From DATMGU01 sp035555315 (lineage in GTDB: Bacteria > Pseudomonadota > Alphaproteobacteria > ATCC43930 > CGMCC-115725): 31,589 nucleotides of DNA. The notes under the pieces were generated by a model. That model had not been told where the DNA came from. It made no database searches and worked only from the letters and a program-made list of their open reading frames with translations. The DNA is taken from the NCBI GenBank assembly GCA_035555315.1, contig DATMGU010000089.1, positions 1 to 31,589 of the forward strand. The letters run 5' to 3'. Shown piece by piece: positions 24,353-30,711 of the stretch (positions within the stretch are counted from its first letter, which is position 1; each line of letters begins with the position of its first letter). A program made the translations under genes and the position numbers.

Positions 24353-24847
24353 ATGATGCGTTTCAAGTACAGCCCCAACCGCGCCTTGGATGTCGCGCAG
24401 CCGGTGGAGATCTATCGGGTGATCGGTCGACGGCCGAGTGCGCTCCGGGTCGACGGCGCCGCCGATGCGGCACCGGCGGATGGTGGACGCTATCGGCTGA
24501 ACGAACTGGTTTATTGGCGCACCCGGGCGGAGCCTGGAGAGCAAATCCACGAGCATGACCGTGGCTTGTTTTTGATGACCGCGGACGATGAATGCCACCC
24601 GATCAGCGTTACCGCGCCGGAAGCTCTGGCGCCGGCCTCGGCGTTCACTCATGCGCAGGCGACCCTGACGCGGGATGCCGAGGCGCTGGGCCGGATGGTG
24701 GCTGAGGGCGCGCTGGTCGAGGCGAAGCCGCGCCGTCCTAGCCGCCCCCCCTCTCGTCCGATCGACCGGGTCTTGCCGGAGAGTCATCCGCTGGTAATCG
24801 ATCATCCGATCACGGAAGCCCCGGTACAGGTGGCTTCGGTCGGCTAA
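24353..24847 (+). CDS. Hypothetical protein
   Basis: A 164-residue protein I do not recognise. It starts MMRFKYSPNRALDVAQPVEIYRVIGRRPS and includes GEQIHEHDRGLFLMTADDE. The middle is acidic and the end is Arg/Pro-rich (KPRRPSRPPSRP) followed by a hydrophobic-acidic tail. There is no signal peptide or membrane segment. An earlier in-frame ATG at 24338 is possible; GCAGGGAC lies just before the chosen start. Codon use matches the neighbours, which supports a real gene, but it could be restricted to close relatives. Confidence 0.55.
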   Translation: MMRFKYSPNRALDVAQPVEIYRVIGRRPSALRVDGAADAAPADGGRYRLNELVYWRTRAEPGEQIHEHDRGLFLMTADDECHPISVTAPEALAPASAFTHAQATLTRDAEALGRMVAEGALVEAKPRRPSRPPSRPIDRVLPESHPLVIDHPITEAPVQVASVG

Positions 24848-24922
24848 GCCCCGCCCATTTCCGGACGCAACGAGCGCCCGCCGACGACAATCCGCTGTGA
24901 TCGAGAAGGACGGGTTTCAATC

Positions 24923-25120
24923 ATGTCAGAGCACAAATACAAAAGCGGCCAGACCGTGCAAATCGACGGTGGCGCGCGCGGCTATATTCCCGTGGGCGCC
25001 TACAAGGTGGTCAGCCCGATGCCGTCCAACGGAACCGAAGTCCAATATCGCGTCAAATCCGTCAAGGACGGGCACGAACGGGTCGTTCAACAGAGCCAGA
25101 TCGGGCGCGTCGGTCTATGA
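24923..25120 (+). CDS. Small conserved-looking protein of unknown function
   Basis: A 65-residue basic protein: MSEHKYKSGQTVQIDGG at the start, GAYKVVSPMPSNG and QYRVKSVKDGHERVV in the middle. The alternation of short strands and glycines suggests a small beta-barrel of SH3/KOW type, by impression only. GAGAAGGAC about 10 bases before the ATG is a fair ribosome binding site. The gene stands alone between a hypothetical gene and the convergent PAS-domain gene. Its stop codon begins a run of 14-base tandem repeats. Confidence 0.65.
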   Translation: MSEHKYKSGQTVQIDGGARGYIPVGAYKVVSPMPSNGTEVQYRVKSVKDGHERVVQQSQIGRVGL

Positions 25121-25172
25121 ACGAGGGTCTGGGAACGAGCGCCTGGGAACGATCATCTGGGAACGATCATCT
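25117..25172. repeat. 14 bp tandem repeats starting at a stop codon
   Basis: gggaacgatcatct occurs at 25145-25158 and 25159-25172. A diverged copy gggaacgagcgcct is at 25131-25144, and a weaker one, atgaacgagggtct, is at 25117-25130. The weakest copy contains the TGA (25118-25120) of the 65-residue gene. Divergence increases towards the gene, as if copies were added outward. Confidence 0.88.
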
Positions 25173-25179
25173 GGCCGGT

Positions 25180-25695
25180 TTATTCGTCCAGGACCAGATG
25201 CGCCCTGTGAGTTCCGAGCCGGTCCTCTAGACCTAGCACGCTATGCCGTATGTAACGCTGATCGATCAATGATGTGGCGATGATCTTGTCGACGGTCTTG
25301 CCATCGCTGGCGAGGGGCAGGATCAACCTCGTGCAGAACCGTTCCGGTCCCTTTTCCTCATGAAACTCCGAGACGGCGAAGCCTGGCACGCCGGCGTCGC
25401 GGACGCGTTCGTATAGCGTCGTCAACGCCGCCGCGTAGTCAGCCGGAAGACTGTTGCCAAAAGTCAGGCCGGTCGGATCACGGCCGACGCCATTGACGAC
25501 CGCCGTGCCCACCAGACGATAGCGGAAGCCAGGGGCGTCCGTCACATCCAGCATCAGAATATGCGGCAGCAGATGCGGAATCTCGACGGGGTCAATATCG
25601 CGCCGCGCGGGCAAGGCGGTACCTTGCCGTTTCGAATTCCAATATCGGTACAAATCTTGATGTACTGGATCCGCAAGATTCTTGTAAAATTTCAT
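25180..25695 (-). CDS. PAS domain protein (PAS_5/PF07310-like)
   Basis: A 171-residue single-domain protein resembling the PAS_5 family common in Rhodospirillales. Landmarks are LYRYWNSKRQGTALPARRDIDPVEIPHLLPHIL, then DVTDAPGFRYRLVGTAVV and GRDPTGLTFG. Such proteins sense a small molecule or redox state, but no output domain is attached, so the target is unknown. An AT-rich upstream region with two hairpins sets it apart from its GC-rich neighbours and probably carries its promoter. It converges with the 65-residue gene. Confidence 0.8.
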   Translation of the reverse strand: MKFYKNLADPVHQDLYRYWNSKRQGTALPARRDIDPVEIPHLLPHILMLDVTDAPGFRYRLVGTAVVNGVGRDPTGLTFGNSLPADYAAALTTLYERVRDAGVPGFAVSEFHEEKGPERFCTRLILPLASDGKTVDKIIATSLIDQRYIRHSVLGLEDRLGTHRAHLVLDE

Positions 25696-25732
25696 GCAAA
25701 ACTCGCTGAATTACATTTTCATTCTCTGCGAA

Positions 25733-25790
25733 TCTTCATAAGAAATTATGAAGACTGTAAAGTAATAAGAAGTTATTTGAAATATAACTT
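25733..25790 (-). promoter_or_regulatory. AT-rich leader with two perfect hairpins upstream of the PAS gene
   Basis: A 9-base stem tcttcataa/ttatgaaga with a gaaa loop (25733-25754) lies 38 bases upstream of the PAS-gene ATG. A second 7-base stem, aagttat/ataactt, is at 25770-25776 and 25784-25790. Both sit in an AT-rich island of about 120 bases, likely the promoter and leader. I could not identify a well-spaced -35/-10 pair. Confidence 0.45.
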
Positions 25791-25873
25791 AGAGAATTTT
25801 ATTTAAAACTATTTCTATTCCGGCGGCCTTGTGGGAGCTTTTTATACGCGGTGCCCGGGTAAAGTGCCACCTC

Positions 25874-25933
25874 TAGGAGGCGCGGCCTAGCCGCACGGTC
25901 ATTTAGGAGGTGCGGCCTAGCCGCACGGTCATC
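25874..25933. repeat. 30 bp tandem duplication over the glycoside hydrolase stop codon
   Basis: Two adjacent 30-base copies (25874-25903 and 25904-25933) differ at two positions. On the minus strand the first copy read encodes the hydrolase C-terminus MTVRLGRTS and the stop. The second copy would encode MTVRLGRAS and another stop in the same frame, since 30 is a multiple of three. Confidence 0.95.
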
Positions 25934-27903
25934 CAGCGCTTCGGCCTCGCCCTGCCTTGTTCGGGCGGCAGACCCGACAGCGACATCCAGCGCGACCGAT
26001 GCCAAGCGGTCGACGACACTTCAAGCCGCAATTGGCCGTTGGCGGGCGGCCCGTCGAGGCCGAGCGCGCTCCACGGCAGCAGCATTTCGGACGTGATGCG
26101 GGGCTGATCCGCCCCGAAATACACGGCCTTCGCTCCCGGCACCGGGTGGCAGGGCGGCTGCGGCTCGCCGACCATCGCCGCCGGTCCGGCGCACAGCAGG
26201 GCAGCCATCGGCGGATGATCCTTCACCTTGGTCTTGGGCGGGATGAAATAGAGGGTGAATTGCCGCCGGCCGGTGCCGGCATCGACCCCGAGTTCGAGCC
26301 GATAGGCCTCCGCCAGCGGGAATTGCCCATCATAGGCCAGCAGATCGAGGTCATAGTAATCCTGGCCGATCGAGGCGAGCGACAGCCCGGCCTGGTTCCA
26401 CACCATATAAGCCTCGCCGAACGGCACCTCGCCGGGACTGGGCAATAGCGGCGGCATCAGCGAGGCCGGTTTCGGCCAATCCTTCAGCAACCGATCGGCG
26501 ACATCGATCTCGGCGTAGGGGATCGAGAATTCCCGCTGCTTGGGGATTTCCCCCTGCATGGCGGCCGATGCCGCATGGGTCGCCGGGGCCGCTCGATTGG
26601 CCGCGCCGATCGCCGTCGTCAGTTCCTCATAGGGCCGGTCGTTGATGTCCACCAGGCCGAAATCGTAGTCCTCGCCATCGGCGCGTCCACCCTTGGGATT
26701 GTCGACGTATTGGAACCAGTGGGTGCCGACGATGTCCGGTAGGGCGGCGAAGTTGGTGGTCGCGACGGCGGCGCCCGCCGCCCGCTCCGCTTGGGTGTCG
26801 ACGGTCATCAGATGGCCGTTGTTGAGATTGCCGGTCCGGTTCTGCCGCGCGGCGTAAAACCACTCGGAAATCAGCACCGGCTTGCCGCCGGTGAGCGCAT
26901 GCAGCCCGTCGAAGAAATACCGGGCGACCCAGCCGTCCTGGCTGTCGACATTATAATTGGTCGCGATCACGTCGACGTGGCGAGCCATGGCCCGTACGGC
27001 GACCGGGTCGTAATAGATCGGCAGGCGATCGCCGAAATAGAGCGCGTCCGGATCGGCCGCGTGGATCGCCCTCCGCATCACCGTGTAGTAGCGCTCGGCC
27101 ACCACGCCGGTCCAGCCGCGCACCGCCGCGTCGCCCTGGCTGCCCGGTCGCAGCTTGGTGACCGATCGCGCGGCGGTCAGCGCATTCCAGTCGCCAACCC
27201 CCGAGGGGGGCATGAAATCGGTGGTGAAGCGGGTCCAGTCGCCGCCATAGGTGTCCTTCAGGAACTGTACCCAGCGCTGCTTGGTGTGGTTCTGCGCCGG
27301 TTGCTGGCTATAGAAGACGAACAGCGCGCCGTTCCACCAGCCGACCTCGTTGTCGGAGAAATAGCCGATGCGGTAGGGGCTGTCCTTATAGGGCGCCACG
27401 AGCGCCGGCGCCTCGGCCATGGCGGCCGCCTCGGTCGCCGGGTCGAACGGATCGAACCAATGGAACCGGGCGAGCCGGCCGAGTTCCAGGTTCTGTACCA
27501 TCGGCACGGGCAACTGGGTCGGCGGTAGCGACCAGCCGCCGGCACTGTTGAAGCCCCAATCGCCCAGCCGCTCCACCGTCCGATCGACCCACGCATCCAA
27601 TGTCGGCGCGAACGCCGTCCAACTGTATTGCAGCTTGTCGCCGTTCCGCCGCTCGGGCGCGCCGCCGTCGAGGACGTTCACGCCGCGCGAATAGAAGCGC
27701 TGGCCGCAGGGCGTCACCAGCCAGTTGACCCCCGCCGTGGTCTCAACCGACCAGCGGGTGGTCGGCGCCTTCTTGAAGTCGTCGCAAGCCCATGCGCGGG
27801 CCGGCGGACTCAAAAGCACCAGCAGACTCAAAAGCACTAAAAGCAGGGATGCGGCGAGGCCAGCCGCGAGGGCTTTGGCCGGGGCCAAGCGGGCGAAGTT
27901 CAT
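25903..27903 (-). CDS. Secreted clan GH-A-like glycoside hydrolase with C-terminal CBM9/DOMON-like domain
   Basis: A 666-residue secreted protein. A signal peptide (residues 1-37, ending PARAWA) precedes a TIM-barrel domain (about 50-440). RFYSRGVNVLDGG is the first strand, GYFSDNEVGWW carries the candidate acid/base E186, and KPVLISEWFY the candidate nucleophile E347, as in clan GH-A and agarase-like enzymes. The C-terminal part (about 490-660) looks like a CBM9/DOMON-type beta-sandwich. The substrate is unknown: an algal, plant or self-made polysaccharide. The gene follows tldD by 63 bases on the same strand. The signal peptide contains an 18-base duplication and the stop codon lies in a 30-base duplication. 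The family assignment is by motif recall only. Confidence 0.72.
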   Translation of the reverse strand: MNFARLAPAKALAAGLAASLLLVLLSLLVLLSPPARAWACDDFKKAPTTRWSVETTAGVNWLVTPCGQRFYSRGVNVLDGGAPERRNGDKLQYSWTAFAPTLDAWVDRTVERLGDWGFNSAGGWSLPPTQLPVPMVQNLELGRLARFHWFDPFDPATEAAAMAEAPALVAPYKDSPYRIGYFSDNEVGWWNGALFVFYSQQPAQNHTKQRWVQFLKDTYGGDWTRFTTDFMPPSGVGDWNALTAARSVTKLRPGSQGDAAVRGWTGVVAERYYTVMRRAIHAADPDALYFGDRLPIYYDPVAVRAMARHVDVIATNYNVDSQDGWVARYFFDGLHALTGGKPVLISEWFYAARQNRTGNLNNGHLMTVDTQAERAAGAAVATTNFAALPDIVGTHWFQYVDNPKGGRADGEDYDFGLVDINDRPYEELTTAIGAANRAAPATHAASAAMQGEIPKQREFSIPYAEIDVADRLLKDWPKPASLMPPLLPSPGEVPFGEAYMVWNQAGLSLASIGQDYYDLDLLAYDGQFPLAEAYRLELGVDAGTGRRQFTLYFIPPKTKVKDHPPMAALLCAGPAAMVGEPQPPCHPVPGAKAVYFGADQPRITSEMLLPWSALGLDGPPANGQLRLEVSSTAWHRSRWMSLSGLPPEQGRARPKRWMTVRLGRTS
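27807..27842. repeat. 18 bp tandem duplication inside the signal peptide
   Basis: gactcaaaagcaccagca (27807-27824) is followed by a second copy with three changes at its end (27825-27842). On the minus strand this encodes the doubled hydrophobic core LLVLLSLLVLLS of the hydrolase signal peptide. The reading frame is preserved. Confidence 0.9.
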
Positions 27904-27966
27904 GACGGTTCGATCGATCGTGACTGTGCGGTGATGATGTATCGCTGGCAGCGGTGGGGGCGGTGG

Positions 27967-29397
27967 TCAGGCCGTGCCACCCACGGTCAGCCCATCCATC
28001 CGCAGGGTCGGCTGGCCGACGCCGACCGGCACGCCTTGACCTTCCTTGCCGCATGTGCCGACGCCGTCATCCAGCTTCAGATCATTGCCGATCATGCTGA
28101 TGCGGGTCAGTGCGTCCGGCCCGTTGCCGATCAGCGTGGCGCCCTTGACCGCCTGACCGATCTTGCCGTCCTCGATGAGATACGCCTCGGAGGCCGAGAA
28201 CACGAATTTGCCCGAGGTGATGTCGACCTGGCCGCCACCGAAATTGACGGCGTAGAGGCCCTTTTTGACCGAGGCGATGATCTCGTCCGGGCTCTTGTCG
28301 CCGGCCATCATGTAGGTGTTGGTCATGCGCGGCATCGGGTTATGCGCATAGCTCTGCCGCCGGCCATTGCCGGTCGGCTCCATACCCATCAGCCGGGCGT
28401 TCATCCGATCCTGCATATAGCCCACCAGGATGCCGTCCTCGATCAGCACGGTGCGGCTCGACGGTGTGCCCTCGTCATCGACGGTCAGCGAGCCGCGCCG
28501 GTCGGGCAGCGTGCCGTCATCGACCACGGTGACCCCGGGCGAGCCGACCCGCTGGCCGATCATGCCGGAAAACGCCGAGGTCTTCTTGCGGTTGAAATCG
28601 CCTTCCAACCCATGGCCGATCGCCTCATGCAGCATGACGCCCGGCCAGCCATTGCCCAGCACGACGGTCATCTCGCCCGCCGGCGCGGGGACCGAGCCCA
28701 GATTGACCAGTGCCTGGCGCAGCGCCTCGTCGACCTGGTGCTGCCAGCGCGCCGGATCGAGATAGGCGGTGTAGTTGGTCCGGCCGCCGGCGCCGCTCGA
28801 CCCGGTTTCCATCCGATCGCCATCGCCGACCACGACGCTGACGTTCAGGCGGACCAGCGGGCGGATGTCGCCGACCCGCACGCCATCCGGCCGGACGATC
28901 TGCACCGCCTGCCATTCGCCCGAGATCGAGCACATCACCTGGCGAACCCGCGGATCCTTGGCGCGAGCATAGGCATCGATATCCGACAATAGCTTGGCCT
29001 TGACCGAGAAATCGACCTGGCCCAGCGGGTTCGCGTCGCTATAGAGCTGTAGGTTGGTGCCGCGCGGCGCCGCGGCCAGCGTGCCGCCTTGGCCCGTCCG
29101 CACGGCGCGCACCGTCTCCCCGGCGCGGCGGATCGCCGCCTCGCTGAGTTCGGAGGCATGGGCATAGCCCGTGACCTCGCCCGAGATGGCGCGCAGCCCA
29201 AAGCCTTGCGACGTATCGAACGACGCGCTCTTGATCCGGCCGTCATCGAAGGCGAGTCCCTCGGACTGGCTGTATTCGAGATAGAGTTCGCCGTCATCCA
29301 TGCCGTTCAAGGCATCGCGGACGATGCCCTCCACACGGTCGCGGTCCATGCCGGTCTTCTCGAAGAACAAGGTGTCGGTGGTCGCGAGGTCGGTCAT
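27967..29397 (-). CDS. tldD: Metalloprotease TldD
   Basis: A 476-residue zinc peptidase subunit. The zinc-binding motif HEAIGH (residues 257-262, in MLHEAIGHGLEGD) identifies TldD, the catalytic partner of PmbA. The heterodimer degrades unfolded or modified peptides in the cytoplasm and matures some ribosomally made peptides. The start ATG at 29395-29397 (MTDLATTDTLFFEKTG) matches the family; the open frame further upstream does not. FDDGRIKSASFD and the C-terminal GKEGQGVPVGVGQPTLRMDGLTVGG are also typical. It diverges from coxB, and the hydrolase gene follows it by 63 bases. Confidence 0.94.
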   Translation of the reverse strand: MTDLATTDTLFFEKTGMDRDRVEGIVRDALNGMDDGELYLEYSQSEGLAFDDGRIKSASFDTSQGFGLRAISGEVTGYAHASELSEAAIRRAGETVRAVRTGQGGTLAAAPRGTNLQLYSDANPLGQVDFSVKAKLLSDIDAYARAKDPRVRQVMCSISGEWQAVQIVRPDGVRVGDIRPLVRLNVSVVVGDGDRMETGSSGAGGRTNYTAYLDPARWQHQVDEALRQALVNLGSVPAPAGEMTVVLGNGWPGVMLHEAIGHGLEGDFNRKKTSAFSGMIGQRVGSPGVTVVDDGTLPDRRGSLTVDDEGTPSSRTVLIEDGILVGYMQDRMNARLMGMEPTGNGRRQSYAHNPMPRMTNTYMMAGDKSPDEIIASVKKGLYAVNFGGGQVDITSGKFVFSASEAYLIEDGKIGQAVKGATLIGNGPDALTRISMIGNDLKLDDGVGTCGKEGQGVPVGVGQPTLRMDGLTVGGTA

Positions 29398-29731
29398 AAG
29401 GGGCTCCGATCGGGGGCGATGCGCGGCTGGCGGATCATCCGGGACAAAAGCCCGAGGATCCGACTGGCCGTGCGCGATGATGATGATATGGTGTCGCGGG
29501 CTTCGGCTCAAAATAAAACCGCCATGGCGCCTCCTCAGGAGCACCGTCGGGTGCGACAGTTGTCGCAGTTGTGAGGCGGATTGCGTTTGGGGTACGGTCC
29601 AACCGCTTCGTATCAGACGGGAAATCCCACCGACCTTGGGCTTTTCCGGAACTGGCGCGAACCGGCTTGGGGATGGTCGGGGCAACCGAGGCCCCTGAGC
29701 TGAAGGCAACTCATTAGGGCAGGCTAAACAT
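29398..29731. promoter_or_regulatory. Divergent tldD/coxB regulatory region
   Basis: 334 bases without a gene, which must hold promoters for tldD (minus) and coxB (plus). At 29552-29567 a perfect inverted repeat tgcgac-agtt-gtcgca resembles the half-sites bound by RegA/PrrA redox regulators, which control cytochrome oxidase genes in other alphaproteobacteria. A short inverted repeat ctcct-c-aggag lies about 15 bases before it. AGGGCAGG about 10 bases before the coxB ATG is a plausible ribosome binding site. No clear -35/-10 pair was found. Confidence 0.45.
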
Positions 29732-30628
29732 ATGCAGCGAATGGTCGGGCGCCTCTTCCTCGGAATGGCCGCTGGGGTTGGCTTATTGGGCGTTGTGCGG
29801 GTGATGCTCGGGGCAGCCATGGTGGGGGCGGGCATGTTGGGGCTGGTTTCCGGCGTCGCGCGCGCCGCCGAGCCGCTGCCCTGGCAGATGTATTTGCAAC
29901 CACCCGCGACCCCTATCGAAGAGCGGATTCACTCGCTGCACGACCTGCTGATGTGGATCATCGTCCTCATCGTGCTGTTCGTGATGGCGCTGCTGGCCTA
30001 TGTCTGCGTCAAGTTCAGCGCCAAGCGGAACCCGATTCCCTCCAAGACGTCGCACAACACGGTGATCGAGATCGCCTGGACAGTGGTTCCGGTGCTGATC
30101 CTGCTGGTCATCGCGATCCCCTCGTTCAAGCTGATGTATTTCAGCGAGCGGGTGCCGGATTCGCAGCTGACGCTGAAGGTGACCGGCCTGCAGTGGTATT
30201 GGCATTATCAGTACCCGGACAACGGCGACTTTCAGTTCGACAGCTATGGCATCGACGAAAAGAATCTGGCGCCGGGTCAAAAGCGCTTGCTCGACGTCGA
30301 CAATCAGGTGGTGCTGCCGGTCAACACCAACATCCGCGTGCAGATCGCCGGGCAGGATGTGATGCATAGCTGGTTCATCCCGTCCTTCGGCGTGCAGAAA
30401 TACGCCGTGGTCGGCCGGTTGAACGAGACTTGGCTGAACATCGAGAAGCCGGGCATCTATTACGGCGAATGCAACCAGATCTGCGGCGTCAACCACTCGT
30501 TCATGCCGATCGTGATCAAGGCGGTGACCAAGCCGGAATTCGACGCCTGGGTGGCCGAGGCCAAGACGAAATTCGCGGCGACCAGCGCGCCGGCGGCGAC
30601 CAGGCTGGCCGCGGCGAGCTCGAACTAG
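29732..30628 (+). CDS. coxB: Cytochrome c oxidase subunit II
   Basis: A 298-residue subunit that carries the CuA centre and takes electrons from cytochrome c at the outer face of the inner membrane. A signal-like N-terminus (cleavage near ARA-AEP, residue 45) and two membrane segments (about 70-95 and 112-133) precede the CuA domain. The aromatic patch is LQWYWHYQ (153-160). CuA ligands are H212, C247, C251, H255 and M258. The residue between the two cysteines that is often Glu (CxE.C) is Gln here (CNQIC). Only a backbone carbonyl is used at that position for copper, so activity is expected. The C-terminal tail is Ala/Ser-rich. coxA follows after 83 bases. Confidence 0.95.
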   Translation: MQRMVGRLFLGMAAGVGLLGVVRVMLGAAMVGAGMLGLVSGVARAAEPLPWQMYLQPPATPIEERIHSLHDLLMWIIVLIVLFVMALLAYVCVKFSAKRNPIPSKTSHNTVIEIAWTVVPVLILLVIAIPSFKLMYFSERVPDSQLTLKVTGLQWYWHYQYPDNGDFQFDSYGIDEKNLAPGQKRLLDVDNQVVLPVNTNIRVQIAGQDVMHSWFIPSFGVQKYAVVGRLNETWLNIEKPGIYYGECNQICGVNHSFMPIVIKAVTKPEFDAWVAEAKTKFAATSAPAATRLAAASSN

Positions 30629-30654
30629 CGCCGGACGGCGCCCACAGGATAAGA

Positions 30655-30680
30655 CGGCCGCCGCCCTGAGGGCGGTGCCG
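30655..30680 (+). other. Intergenic hairpin between coxB and coxA
   Basis: The segment ccgccctgagggcgg within 30655-30680 can form a short GC-rich hairpin (ccgcc/ggcgg arms) in the coxB-coxA gap. It is followed by the purine-rich coxA ribosome-binding region and not by a U-tract, so it may act as an mRNA stabiliser or attenuator between the two cistrons. Confidence 0.4.
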
Positions 30681-30711
30681 ACGCAAAAGAGGACCGAGAG
30701 GGTATCGACCC

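Noticed and set aside
29398..29835. N-terminal extension of tldD by 146 codons
   Set aside because: The extension would overlap the coxB start and has no similarity to TldD; the ATG at 29397 gives the normal family N-terminus and length.
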